NCBI GenBank assembly: GCA_021462855.1
Contig: JAJTXQ010000011.1
Coordinates: 1 to 34,434, forward strand
Source: Dehalococcoidia bacterium
Lineage (GTDB): Bacteria > Chloroflexota > Dehalococcoidia > DSTF01 > JACRBR01
Direction of reading: 5' to 3'
DNA length: 34,434 bases
Part shown: piece by piece, positions 11,456 to 19,832 of the stretch
Numbering within the stretch: position 1 is the stretch's first letter
How the letters are laid out: each line of letters opens with the position of its first letter
The notes under the pieces: generated by a model
What the model saw: the letters and a program-made list of their open reading frames with translations, nothing else
Database searches by the model: none
What the model was told of the DNA's origin: nothing
Translations under genes and position numbers: made by a program

Positions 11456-11667
11456 ACCCGTTCGTGTCGCGCGAGGGGTGGCGGCTGCGCTACGAGACGG
11501 TGCTCGACGTGTCAGGCGCTGAGGCGGACCGTTTGCTGGCGGAAGCGGACGAGCTGATGAAGCTCGATCGCCGGCTGACTGAAGAAACCGCCCGCGCCGA
11601 AGTCGAGCGGCGCTGGCTTGTGATCGTAAATCACGGTGCGCGGCCGGCCGGGATCATCGGACTGTGA
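11452..11667 (+). CDS. Small hypothetical protein between TerS and TerL
   Basis: 71 residues, overlapping TerS and TerL by 4 bases each. Helical and charged (EADRLLAEADELMKLDRRL), ending in a short hydrophobic strand (RRWLVIVNHGARPAGIIGL). No family recognised. Position suggests a packaging accessory. Confidence 0.7.
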   Translation: MNPFVSREGWRLRYETVLDVSGAEADRLLAEADELMKLDRRLTEETARAEVERRWLVIVNHGARPAGIIGL

Positions 11668-13526
11668 CGACGAAGACGCGCTTGCGTACGGCTGTGCCAC
11701 CGGATGTACCGACGCGGTCGGTCGCGCCGCGGGGCCGCGCTGGGCGTTCGCCGTCCGGGCCGGAGTGGCGCTCGCCGGTGACGAAGTACGCGCGCGCCGT
11801 GATCGCCCGCAAGGAGATCGCCGGCTGGCGTGTGCGCAAGGCGTGCGAGCGCCACCTCCGGGACCTCGAGCACGGTGCGGCGCGCGGTCTGCGGTTCGAC
11901 GCCGGCGCCGCCGATGATGCGATCGCGTTCTTCCCGCGCGTGCTGCGCCTGGCGGAGGGTGAGTTTGAAGGCGTGCCGTTCGTGCTGCAGCCCTGGCAGC
12001 AGTTTATCGTCGGCTCGTTGTTCGGGTGGAAACGCGCGGACGGCTTCCGGCGGTTCCGCGAGGCGTACGTCGAGGCATCAAAGGGGGCCGGGAAGTCGCC
12101 CCTCGCCGCGGGGATCGGGCTGGCCGGACTCGTCGCGGACGGCGAACCGAGCGCCGAGATCTACGCCGCGGCCGTAAAACTTGACCAGGCGAAGATCCTG
12201 TTTCGCGATGCGGAGAAGATGGTCGACGCGTCGCCGGCGTTGAAGGCGCGGCTGACGAAGACGACTAACAACATCGCGTACCTGGCCACCGGCTCGTTCT
12301 TCCGCGCGATCTCGTCGGAGAAGCGCGGGCTCGACGGACCGCGCGTGCACATGGGCCTGCTGGACGAGATCCACGAGCACCCCGACGACACCGTTGTCGA
12401 GAAGATCAAGAAAGGCCGCAAGGGGCGCCGGCAGCCGCTGATCTTCATGATCACCAACAGCGGCTACGACCGGCACACGGTGTGCTGGCACTATCACGAG
12501 TACGCCGAAAAGGTCCTGCAGCAAGTCCTCGATGACGACGAGTTCTTCGCGTACGTCTGTGGGCTCGACCCGTGCGTGCAGTGTTTTGCCGACGGGCATA
12601 TGCAGCCGAAGGAAGGGTGTCCGAATTGCGACGACTGGCGCGACGAACACGTGTGGCCGAAGGCGAACCCGAACCTCGGTGTAAGCGTGATGCTGGACTA
12701 CCTGCGCAGCGAAGTGCGCCAGGCGATCGAGATCCCAAGCCGCCGGAACATCACGCTGCGACTCAATTTTTGCATCTGGACCGAGTCGGCGGCGCTCTGG
12801 ATTCCGATCGAGAAGTGGCGCGCGTGCAGCGTTGTGCCGCAGGGGCCCGGCGCGGCGCAGGCCTGGGCGGCGTACGCGGAGCGCTTGCGCGGACGCCGTT
12901 GCTTCGGCGGGCTTGACCTCTCGACGCGAACGGACCTCACCGCGCTCGTGCTGCGGTTCGTCGAAGATGACGAGGTCTATGTCGACACGCTGGAATGGTT
13001 CTGGGCGCCCCAGGAGCGGATCGCGCAACGGTCAGCGAAGGACGGCGTGCCGTATGACCGCTGGGCGGCCGACGGCCTGCTCTTTGCGACGGATGGGGCG
13101 GTGGTCGACTACTCGGCGATCGAGCGCTTCATCATCGACGAGCTGCAGGGGCAATACCAAATCGAGCAACTCGGTTTCGATCCGTGGAACGCGACGGACC
13201 TCGCCACACGGCTCATGAAACACGGCGCGCCGATGGTCGAGGTGAGGCAGGGCTATTACTCGCTGAGCGAGGGCTCGAAGTCGTGGGAGTCGCTGGTGGT
13301 ATCGGGCCGGGAGCGGCATCGCGGCCACGCGCTGATGGGCTGGATGGTGTCGAACGTGTCGATCGAAACGGACCCCGCGGGCAACATCAAGCCGTCGAAG
13401 CGGCGATCGAAGGATCGCGTCGACGGGCCGGTAGCGCGCGTGATCGCGGAGTCGCTCGCGATCCGGCATGCCGGGCCTGAGGCGACCGGCATCTCGCTGT
13501 ACATTCCGGGCGAGGAGGACGCGTGA
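11664..13526 (+). CDS. Terminase large subunit
   Basis: The protein has 620 residues. The ATPase half has the adenine-proximal PFVLQPWQQFIVG, Walker A ASKGAGKS (138-145) and Walker B with catalytic acid, GLLDEIHEHP (231-240). The nuclease half opens with the metal ligand GGLDLSTRTDLTAL (415-428). It pumps DNA into the prohead and cuts it. A Cys4 segment (C304-x2-C307...C319-x2-C322) sits before the conserved DDWRDEHVWPKANPNLG and may hold zinc. A Pro/Arg-rich 40-residue N-terminus precedes the fold. The GTG start overlaps the previous stop. Confidence 0.97.
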   Translation: MTTKTRLRTAVPPDVPTRSVAPRGRAGRSPSGPEWRSPVTKYARAVIARKEIAGWRVRKACERHLRDLEHGAARGLRFDAGAADDAIAFFPRVLRLAEGEFEGVPFVLQPWQQFIVGSLFGWKRADGFRRFREAYVEASKGAGKSPLAAGIGLAGLVADGEPSAEIYAAAVKLDQAKILFRDAEKMVDASPALKARLTKTTNNIAYLATGSFFRAISSEKRGLDGPRVHMGLLDEIHEHPDDTVVEKIKKGRKGRRQPLIFMITNSGYDRHTVCWHYHEYAEKVLQQVLDDDEFFAYVCGLDPCVQCFADGHMQPKEGCPNCDDWRDEHVWPKANPNLGVSVMLDYLRSEVRQAIEIPSRRNITLRLNFCIWTESAALWIPIEKWRACSVVPQGPGAAQAWAAYAERLRGRRCFGGLDLSTRTDLTALVLRFVEDDEVYVDTLEWFWAPQERIAQRSAKDGVPYDRWAADGLLFATDGAVVDYSAIERFIIDELQGQYQIEQLGFDPWNATDLATRLMKHGAPMVEVRQGYYSLSEGSKSWESLVVSGRERHRGHALMGWMVSNVSIETDPAGNIKPSKRRSKDRVDGPVARVIAESLAIRHAGPEATGISLYIPGEEDA

Positions 13527-13696
13527 AGGTGATCGGGCGGCTGTTTTCGCGGCTCGGGCTGCGGGCATTCGCGGAGATCGTGGGCGTCGTGTGCGTCGCC
13601 GCCGGCGCGTCGATGTGGCAGCCAGCGCTCGGGCCCGTGGTGCTCGGGGTGTACGCGATCGTGTGGGCGAACTTTGGAGGCGATGATGGCTCTTGA
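13523..13696 (+). CDS. Small membrane protein between TerL and portal
   Basis: 57 residues from GTG on the TerL stop. Two hydrophobic helices (about 13-30 and 35-50: EIVGVVCVAAGASMW, PVVLGVYAIVWANFG). Small membrane proteins of unknown role often occupy this slot in HK97-like phages. Confidence 0.7.
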   Translation: MKVIGRLFSRLGLRAFAEIVGVVCVAAGASMWQPALGPVVLGVYAIVWANFGGDDGS

Positions 13697-13811
13697 AAGC
13701 GAAGGTCTTTAGCGGGCAGGCAGAGAAGGTCGAGAAGGCGTTCAACCGCCGCCGCCGGCGCCGCAGCCGGTCCCGAACAAGATCATGCCGGTGAGCGGCG
13801 TGCTCAACTAG
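13693..13811 (+). pseudogene. Small frame-broken gene before the portal
   Basis: TTG 13693 opens KAKVFSGQAEKVEKAFN. After 13746 this frame turns into an Arg run, while the -1 frame gives PPPPAPQPVPNKIMPVSGVL and stops at 13809-13811. A missing base in the CCGCCG repeat would join them into a protein of about 39 residues. Low certainty. Confidence 0.3.
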
Positions 13812-13826
13812 CGAGGAGGGGCAGCG

Positions 13827-15203
13827 ATGGCAACGAAGGTCGCGGCGAAGCCGGTTATCCGGAACGCGTTCCAGATCATCCGCGGGACAGTGCCGGCGTT
13901 CAGCGGCATCAACGGGCAGATCTCGCACATCGACGGCACAGGGACGAAGTCGGGCCAGTTGGTCGACGAGGCTGGGTCGCTCCGCGTCGCCGCGATCTGG
14001 ATCGCGACGACCGTGATCGCCGACGAGGTCGCGTCACTGGTGATGCGCCTGGTCGAGCGCGGCGACAAGACGCGCATGCCGCAGCAGCCGCCGGCCTTGC
14101 GCGCGCTGTGGGGTAAGCCGAACCCCGACCAGACGCGGTTCGGCATCGAGGCGACCGAGACGCTCAGTCTCGCGCTGTGGGGCGCGTCGTACACGTACCT
14201 CGGCTGGGTGCGGTCCGGGGATCTCGATCTCCGCTGGCCGATCGACCCGAGCGGCGTGACACTCGAGCGCACCGAACGCGGCGGGTTGCGGCTGAAGTCG
14301 CGCGCCGGCGAGCTGGTGAACGAACCGGGCGACCGGCCGCAGTTCGCGTACGTGCCGTTGTACACGCTTCCGGGGCAGTTGGCGCCGGTGTCGCCGGTGC
14401 GGAAGGCAGCCGAACTCGCGGGTCTGTCGCTGGCGTACGAGGAGACGGCGGCGCGGCTGATGGGCCGAGGCCTCAACCCGAGTGCGGTGCTCACGTTCGG
14501 CGAATACGTGCAGCCGGCGGACGCAGACGAGATGTCCCGCCGGTTGGGGCAGCTGCATGGCGGCTCGGGCAAGGCGGGCGGTATTCCCGTGGTCGGCGGT
14601 AAGGACGTGAAGCTCGAGCGGATGTCGATGAGCATGGCCGATGCCGAGTTCGTGGCTCAAAACGACCGGGTGTTCCAGGTGCTGCTGGCGATGTGGCGCG
14701 TCCCGCCGACCGTCGCCGGTATGGTCGACAAGCCGTCGACGTGGGGCACCGGTGTCGCCGAGTTCTCGCGGGGGCTTGAGCGCTTCACGCTGCGGCCGAT
14801 CATCGAGCGCAAGCAGGAGGCGCACGAGGAGTACATCCCCCGCTGGGTGAACCCGACCCTGCAGGTGCGGTACATGTTTGATTCGCTGCTGTCGGCGTCG
14901 CCGAAGGACCGCGCGGAGATCCAGCGCACGCGGCTGATGATGGGCGCGACGTCCGTCGAGCGCGTGCTCGCGCAGGAAGACGAGCCGCCGTTCGCCGAGG
15001 ACGAGACGGTGTTCTCACAGCTCGCGCTGGCGACGGACGAGGACCGCCGGCTGGAGCGGTTGACGCGCCAGGCGGAGGCGTACGCCGCGCTCGTGCGCGC
15101 GGGCGTCGAGCCGGATGCGGCGGCCGCAGAGACGGGCTTCGACCCGTCGAAACTGCGGCACACGGGGCTGCCGCCGGTGACGCTGCAGAGCGAGGACTCA
15201 TGA
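13827..15203 (+). CDS. Portal protein (HK97 type)
   Basis: The protein has 458 residues after GAGGAGGGG. Diagnostic stretches are AAIWIATTVIADEVASLV, the PSAVLTFGEY core, FQVLLAMWRVPPTVAGM and FSRGLERFTLRPIIERKQEA, then a helical C-terminus. This matches the HK97-family dodecameric portal, through which DNA enters and leaves and to which the connector and tail attach. Follows TerL as usual. Stop overlaps the next ATG. Confidence 0.95.
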   Translation: MATKVAAKPVIRNAFQIIRGTVPAFSGINGQISHIDGTGTKSGQLVDEAGSLRVAAIWIATTVIADEVASLVMRLVERGDKTRMPQQPPALRALWGKPNPDQTRFGIEATETLSLALWGASYTYLGWVRSGDLDLRWPIDPSGVTLERTERGGLRLKSRAGELVNEPGDRPQFAYVPLYTLPGQLAPVSPVRKAAELAGLSLAYEETAARLMGRGLNPSAVLTFGEYVQPADADEMSRRLGQLHGGSGKAGGIPVVGGKDVKLERMSMSMADAEFVAQNDRVFQVLLAMWRVPPTVAGMVDKPSTWGTGVAEFSRGLERFTLRPIIERKQEAHEEYIPRWVNPTLQVRYMFDSLLSASPKDRAEIQRTRLMMGATSVERVLAQEDEPPFAEDETVFSQLALATDEDRRLERLTRQAEAYAALVRAGVEPDAAAAETGFDPSKLRHTGLPPVTLQSEDS

Positions 15204-15433
15204 GGAAGACAGGCACGATGATGGTCCAGGTGCCGTCGGCGACCGTCGTATGGTCGTGCGACTGGTGCGCCGTTACGGTCGAACTGCCGGACGATCGCGA
15301 TCGGGGAATCATTGGCGGCGCGAGCCCTGACGGCTGGTATCGCGCCTCGCCCACGCCGACGTGGCAGGTGTTGGGCCCCTATGATTTTTGCAGCGCTCGC
15401 TGCCTCGGAGAGTGGGCGGCGGTGCGTGACTAA
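15200..15433 (+). CDS. Small zinc-knuckle protein
   Basis: 77 residues. CDWC (about 20-23) and CSARC (about 64-68) bracket a strand-rich middle, which fits a treble-clef or zinc-ribbon fold. Overlaps the portal stop (ATGA) and the next gene. Function unknown. Confidence 0.7.
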   Translation: MRKTGTMMVQVPSATVVWSCDWCAVTVELPDDRDRGIIGGASPDGWYRASPTPTWQVLGPYDFCSARCLGEWAAVRD

Positions 15434-15605
15434 CCACGAAACGATCGTCGTGAAGTGCCCGAAGTGCGGGCACTTCCTCGGTGAGATGGGGAACTTCTTG
15501 CGCGCGCGATGTTGCGGCTACGAGATCATCGTGAGCGACACGCGCGAAGGGCGGCGCTTGACAACTTCGCGGGAGAAGCCTACGCTTTCGCCGACAACCA
15601 CATAA
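15426..15605 (+). CDS. Com-like small zinc-ribbon protein
   Basis: 59 residues from the GTG inside the previous gene's end. VVKCPKCGHFLGEMGN then RARCCGYEIIV resembles the zinc ribbon of Mu Com-type RNA-binding translational activators, though the second pair is CC rather than CxxC. Its 3' half contains a promoter (15558) and the following 75 bases form a hairpin just before the protease start. A related protein is at 22477. Family placement is tentative. Confidence 0.6.
   Translation: MTNHETIVVKCPKCGHFLGEMGNFLRARCCGYEIIVSDTREGRRLTTSREKPTLSPTTT
15558..15586 (+). promoter_or_regulatory. Internal late promoter
   Basis: TTGACA (15558-15563), a 17-base spacer and TACGCT (15581-15586). Transcription would start near GACAACC at 15593. 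The first 20 leader bases match those at 22664 in 16 positions, and all four differences are A/G. Confidence 0.65.
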
Positions 15606-15629
15606 ACCAGCGGGCAGTTACGCCCCTCG

Positions 15630-15682
15630 AACGGCCTCTTGCATCGACGGCCATAACGATGCGAACGGGGCCGTTTTCGTTT
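15630..15682 (+). terminator. Leader terminator hairpin before the protease
   Basis: AACGGCC (15630-15636) pairs with GGCCGTT (15669-15675), and GCATCG (15641-15646) with CGATGC (15657-15662). It runs into TTTTCGTTT (15674-15682), the same tail as the terminator of the tRNA-like RNA. The protease TTG start (15681) sits in the tail. Confidence 0.65.
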
Positions 15683-16466
15683 GGACCTCGCCGAGCTCAT
15701 CGCCTCACTGAAGCCGCGCAACCAGGGCGCACGCGGGAAGCCGCGCGCCTGGTACGACGTAGGCAACCTCTCCACGGGCGGCGAGGCGGAAATCTACATC
15801 TACGACTACATCGGGTATGACTCGTGGTTCGGCGGCGTCGGCGCGGCCGACTTCGTGCGCGAGCTGAAGGGCCTGAACGCCAACAAGATCACGCTGCGCA
15901 TCAACAGCCCGGGCGGTGACATCACCGAGGCGAACGCGATCCGCACGGCGCTCGCGGAGCACCCGGCGACGATCGAGACGCGCATCGACGGGCTGGCGGC
16001 GTCGTCGGCATCGTGGGTGGGGCTCGTCGCGGACAAGGTGGTCATGTCGCCGCACGCGATGATGATGATCCACGAGCCGTGGAACGTCGTGATAGGCGAT
16101 GCCGCGGCGATGACGAAGGAAGCCGAGGTCCTCGACAAGTTCGCGAACGAGATCGCGGCGATGTTCGTCGAGAAGGCGGGCGGCAGCGTCGCCGAGTGGC
16201 GCGACCGCATGCGCGCCGAGACGTGGTACGGCGACCAGGAAGCGGTGAACGCCGGCCTGGCGGACGAGATCGCGAATGAAAGTTCGGCGGCGTCGAACCG
16301 CTGGGACCCCGCGTTCCTGAACATCTTCAAGCACGCGCCCGCGCAGATCGTCCAGCGCCAGCCGCCACCCGCACCAACAAGCAACGAAGACTCGGAGAAC
16401 CTGGCGAGGGCCAGACTCCGGCTGCAGGTAAACGAGTTGCGCCGTCGCTACGGATTCGCAGCGTAG
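15681..16466 (+). CDS. ClpP-like prohead protease (S14/S49 type)
   Basis: The protein has 261 residues. Strand ITLRINSPGGDITEANAI precedes DGLAASSASWVG with the nucleophile Ser108 (G-x-A-A-S), then MMMIHEPW with His131, then TWYGDQEAVNAGLADEI carrying the third-residue region. It would trim scaffold or capsid N-termini during head maturation. The TTG start is the only one before the conserved fold, and no ribosome site is visible; a hairpin covers the approach. The C-terminal 40 residues are a charged helix. Confidence 0.9.
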   Translation: MDLAELIASLKPRNQGARGKPRAWYDVGNLSTGGEAEIYIYDYIGYDSWFGGVGAADFVRELKGLNANKITLRINSPGGDITEANAIRTALAEHPATIETRIDGLAASSASWVGLVADKVVMSPHAMMMIHEPWNVVIGDAAAMTKEAEVLDKFANEIAAMFVEKAGGSVAEWRDRMRAETWYGDQEAVNAGLADEIANESSAASNRWDPAFLNIFKHAPAQIVQRQPPPAPTSNEDSENLARARLRLQVNELRRRYGFAA

Positions 16467-16478
16467 GAGGAGGGCTCC

Positions 16479-17774
16479 ATGTTCAAGGTCGCCATCAACA
16501 AACTCGAGGAGATCGACGGGCTGAGCCGTGAGCAGGTGCGCGACGCGCTCAACGAGCGCCGTGAGGCCCTGCACGTGATCTTCCAGGAGGCTGGGCCGGA
16601 GTACGACCCGAAGAACGTCAAGGCGATCGAGGTGAAGGACGGCGCCGACCTGGTGAACCAGGTCAACCAGCGCAGCGCCGAGATCGACGCGCTGGCCGTG
16701 CGCCATGAGCACTTCACGAAGCTCGACGCCATGCGCGCGGCGAACGAGGGCGCGCGGAACGCGCCCGCCGGGCCCAACCCGGCGCAGTGGGCGCCGAACG
16801 GTGCGCCGTCAGAGCCGCGGCCGCAATCAATGGGCGACCTGTTCATCGCGTCGCCCGTGTACCAGGCCGCGAGGGAGAAGCGGGCAAACGTCGGCGCTGT
16901 CCTTCCGGGGCGGCCGGAGCAGATGATCGGGATGCGCCCGCTGAACGCAAACTTCGCGACGACCGCCGGCTGGGCGCCCGAGTCGCTCCGCACGGGCCGC
17001 GTGGTGCTCGATGAGCAGCGCGCGATTGAGGTGACGGACGCGATTCCGTCGTTCCCGACCGGCATGGCCGCGGTCGTGTACATGGAGGAGACGACCTTCA
17101 CCAACGCCGCGGCGGAGCGGGCGGAGGCGGCGGCGTACGCGGAAGCGACGCTCGCGCTGACCCAGCGCTCGGTGACCGTGCGAAGTGTCGGCACGTCGCT
17201 GCCGGTGACGGACGAGCAGCTCGCGGATGTCGACGGCGTTCAGGCGTACCTCGACCAGCGGCTGGGCTTCATGGTCCGGCAGCGCGTGGACTCGCAGATC
17301 CTCGTCGGTGACGGTGTCGCGCCGAACCTCACCGGCACACTCAACGTCGCAGGCATCAACACGCAGGCGAAGGGCGCGGACAGCGTGCCGGACGCGATCT
17401 ACAAAGGCATCGTGCTCGTGCAGACGACGGGCCGGGCGGAGCCGAACGTGGCGATCATCCACCCGTCCGACTGGCAGGACGTGCGCCTGCTGAAGACGGC
17501 CGACGGCGTCTACATCTGGGGCTCGCCGTCGGACGCCGGCCCGGACCGCATCTGGGGCCTGCCGGTCATCCGGACCACGGCGGTGACGCAGAACACCGGC
17601 ATCGTGGGCGACTACGCCCGCTTCTCCGGCCTGCACATCCGCTCCGGGCTCGAGGTGCTCACGGGCTTCGTGAACGACGACTTCACGAACGGCCTGCTGC
17701 ACATCCGGGCGGGCATCCGCGTGGCGATGGTGCACTACCGCCCGAGCGCGTTCACGCAGATCACCGGGATCTAA
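16479..17774 (+). CDS. Major capsid protein (HK97 fold)
   Basis: The protein has 431 residues after GGAGGAGG. Residues 1-100 are a charged helical delta domain expected to be removed by the protease. The HK97 fold begins around TAGWAPESLRTG, with E-loop and spine helix (AERAEAAAYAEATLALTQRS), the P-domain VTDEQLADVDGVQAYLDQRL and ending IRVAMVHYRPSAFTQITG. It forms the icosahedral shell. The gene follows the protease, as standard. Confidence 0.95.
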   Translation: MFKVAINKLEEIDGLSREQVRDALNERREALHVIFQEAGPEYDPKNVKAIEVKDGADLVNQVNQRSAEIDALAVRHEHFTKLDAMRAANEGARNAPAGPNPAQWAPNGAPSEPRPQSMGDLFIASPVYQAAREKRANVGAVLPGRPEQMIGMRPLNANFATTAGWAPESLRTGRVVLDEQRAIEVTDAIPSFPTGMAAVVYMEETTFTNAAAERAEAAAYAEATLALTQRSVTVRSVGTSLPVTDEQLADVDGVQAYLDQRLGFMVRQRVDSQILVGDGVAPNLTGTLNVAGINTQAKGADSVPDAIYKGIVLVQTTGRAEPNVAIIHPSDWQDVRLLKTADGVYIWGSPSDAGPDRIWGLPVIRTTAVTQNTGIVGDYARFSGLHIRSGLEVLTGFVNDDFTNGLLHIRAGIRVAMVHYRPSAFTQITGI

Positions 17775-17794
17775 CCCAAGCAAGGGGCCGTCCA

Positions 17795-17822
17795 CGAGCG
17801 GGGGCGGCGGCGCCCCCGCTCG
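17795..17822 (+). terminator. 11-bp perfect hairpin after the capsid gene
   Basis: CGAGCGGGGGC (17795-17805) pairs with GCCCCCGCTCG (17812-17822) over a 6-base loop. No T-run follows. It may slow polymerase or protect the capsid mRNA 3' end, a common way to keep capsid message high. Confidence 0.5.
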
Positions 17823-17843
17823 ACCTAGTGAGGAGCGGGAATC

Positions 17844-18326
17844 ATGCCAACGACGAAGACTCCGGCTGCGCGGCGGATGACGCTGCAGGGTTCGGGCGGC
17901 CGAATCCTCTACGAAGACGTGCTGCTGTCGTCGGCGGAACTGCTGGCGCTGAACGCGACGCCGCAGGAGATCCTCCCGGCACCGGGCGCGAACCTGGCGA
18001 TTATCTTCGAAGGCGCGGTGATCCACAAGCCGGCCGGCACCGCGTATGCCGGCATCGCCGCGGGTGAAGATCTCTCGTTCAAGTACACCAATGGCGCGGG
18101 AGCCGAGGTGGCCCAATGCGAAGCAACCGGGTTCCTCGACCAGGCGACGGCGCAAACGCGCCACGTGCGCCCGCACACGGCAGCGTCGGGCGTGTCGGAC
18201 AAGACGCCGACGGCGGCCGCGGCGCTGGTGCTGCACATGCTGGTGGGCGAGATCACGACGGGCAACAGCGCGCTGCACATCCGGGTGTTCTACCGCGTCG
18301 TGCCGACGACGGCGTTCGGGTCGTAG
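17844..18326 (+). CDS. Hypothetical head protein (decoration candidate)
   Basis: The protein has 160 residues after GAGGAGCGGG. Sequence is strand-rich and hydrophobic with an Ala/Thr bias (GANLAIIFEGAVIHKP, ALVLHMLVGEITTGNSALHI). No catalytic motif. Its place immediately behind the capsid gene suggests a head decoration or minor capsid protein, but no family is recognised. Confidence 0.75.
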   Translation: MPTTKTPAARRMTLQGSGGRILYEDVLLSSAELLALNATPQEILPAPGANLAIIFEGAVIHKPAGTAYAGIAAGEDLSFKYTNGAGAEVAQCEATGFLDQATAQTRHVRPHTAASGVSDKTPTAAAALVLHMLVGEITTGNSALHIRVFYRVVPTTAFGS

Positions 18327-18329
18327 AGA

Positions 18330-18632
18330 ATGGCAACGATCGCGAATGGCCAGTCCCTCAGCGACGAACTCCCGATCAAAGGGGGGTTCATCATCACCGT
18401 GGACGGATGGACCGCGGCGGTGATGACGTTTCAGGTGCAAGGCGCAGACGGCACATACCGTGACCTGTACGACGAGTTCGGGACGGAAGTCCAGGTTGCG
18501 ACGTTCACCGGCGGCCAGGCGGTTGCGTTGCCGGTGAACGTGCTTGGTTCCACGTCGATCAAGGTGCGCAGCGGGACGACCGGCGCGCCGGTGAACCAGG
18601 GCGGTGCGCGCACCGTGTTGACGGTGCGATAG
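18330..18632 (+). CDS. Hypothetical structural protein
   Basis: 100 residues, all-beta in appearance (GGFIITVDGWTAAVMTFQVQ, GQAVALPVNVLGSTSIKVRS). Only 3 bases separate it from the previous stop. Likely a small virion protein, maybe a capsid-binding beta domain. No family recognised. Confidence 0.7.
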   Translation: MATIANGQSLSDELPIKGGFIITVDGWTAAVMTFQVQGADGTYRDLYDEFGTEVQVATFTGGQAVALPVNVLGSTSIKVRSGTTGAPVNQGGARTVLTVR

Positions 18633-18640
18633 GTACACCT

Positions 18641-19502
18641 GTGAAGGTTGATGCACGCGGCCTCTGGTACACACTGACGGTCGTGCGCGGAATCCGCGGC
18701 TCGACGGCAGTAGCGCATGGAAACGGGACGGCGATCTTCGAGAAGCAGGGCTACCGGGCGCCGCTACCGTGGGAAGTCTGGTCGGGCACGGTCACGACGA
18801 CGATTAATGACGCAGACGGCATCACCGCTGCCGACACGACGATCACGGTCGTCAGTACGACGAACTTCGCCGCGCCGGGCATGGTGCGGATCGACAACGA
18901 GGACATCACCTACAGCGGCAAGACGGCGACAACGCTTATCGGGTGTACGCGCGGCGTGAACGGCACGACGGCCGCAACGCACGCGAACGCGGCAACGGTA
19001 ACGAACCAGACGCTGCGGCGGCAGATGCTAGCAACACTGCAGCACATCAAGGACACAGGGTACGACGCTGACCCGTACGTGTCGGCGATCACGATTTTCG
19101 CCGGGACGAAGGTTGAGGAGATCATCCTCAACGACGACGAGAATGCCGATGCGGATTACGCGGGTGGGCACAACACGTGGACGTACGGCGGGTACACGCA
19201 GGCCAAGCACGAAGCGGCGGTCAAGCAGTGTGTCGATGACTACCACCGCATCTTCACGATCTCGCCGTTGCTCCTCGCGCTGAACCACATCCCGTTCGTG
19301 AGCGACGGCGTCGACGCCGCCGGCGGCGCAGGCGGCGATGGACGCGGCCACGCAGGGGGGGCGCACGGCGTTCTACAGGCTCGGGTTCTCCGATGTGGCC
19401 GTGCGGGTCGATCCGATCTGGGCCGTCGCGCCGGCGACCCCGTACCTTCACGGCACTACGGCGCAGCGCAAGAAGCGACTCCTGACTAGCGGAGCGAGGT
19501 AA
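18641..19502 (+). pseudogene. Structural protein with repeat module, frame break near 19316
   Basis: GTG 18641 opens a protein with two copies of a beta module. One is short (TVVRGIRGSTAVAHGNGTAI) and one full (about 49-122, with MVRIDNEDITYSG and GCTRGVNGTTAATHANAATV). A domain with GGYTQAKHEAAVKQCVDDYH and SPLLLALNHIPFVSDGVD follows. After 19316 the frame gives Gly/Arg filler to 19489, while the +1 frame continues PPAAQAAMDAATQGGRTAFY to a stop at 19500-19502 and joins well. Bridged length is about 286 residues. The C-terminal part recalls sugar-hydrolase folds only vaguely; role unknown. Confidence 0.6.
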
Positions 19503-19505
19503 ACG

Positions 19506-19814
19506 ATGGCATTTGAGATCAACGACCTACGAAGGGCGGCGACGGGCGCGATGTACGTGTCGCCGGCGCGGCTATGCGTGACGGCTGACGACGAGATTTG
19601 CGCGGAAGACGACCCGCGGGCGGTGCGGCTGCTCGTCGGTAAGGGCTGCGAGCTTACCGCGCCGGAAGCGGCGCGGTACGGGCTCATCACCGAGGCCCCG
19701 GAGCCGGCGTCAGGGGATGCGCCGCCCGAGGCCTCGGGCGATGGGGCGGAGATCGCCGCGACGGTGGAAGAGCCGTTGCCGGAGGGCGAGAAGCCGCGGC
19801 GCACGCGGCGCTAG
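19506..19814 (+). CDS. Hypothetical protein upstream of the head-tail connector
   Basis: 102 residues. A compact start (ARLCVTADDEICAEDDPRAV, LVGKGCELTAPEAARYGLI) is followed by an acidic Pro/Ala tail ending RRTRR. Proteins with this short core and acidic tail often lie between capsid and connector genes. Its TAG stop is in the same frame as the next gene. Confidence 0.75.
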   Translation: MAFEINDLRRAATGAMYVSPARLCVTADDEICAEDDPRAVRLLVGKGCELTAPEAARYGLITEAPEPASGDAPPEASGDGAEIAATVEEPLPEGEKPRRTRR

Positions 19815-19832
19815 AAAGCGAGGGCCGGCGCC

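Noticed and set aside
15705-16712. Long minus-strand frame opposite protease and capsid
   Set aside because: Arg/Val/Asp-rich shadow of conserved plus-strand genes, as are 16827-18674, 24733-26865 and 32848-34386.
3362-19814. tRNA-like element as a TAG suppressor for the stop at 19812
   Set aside because: No CTA is present in the anticodon region, so the idea has no sequence support.
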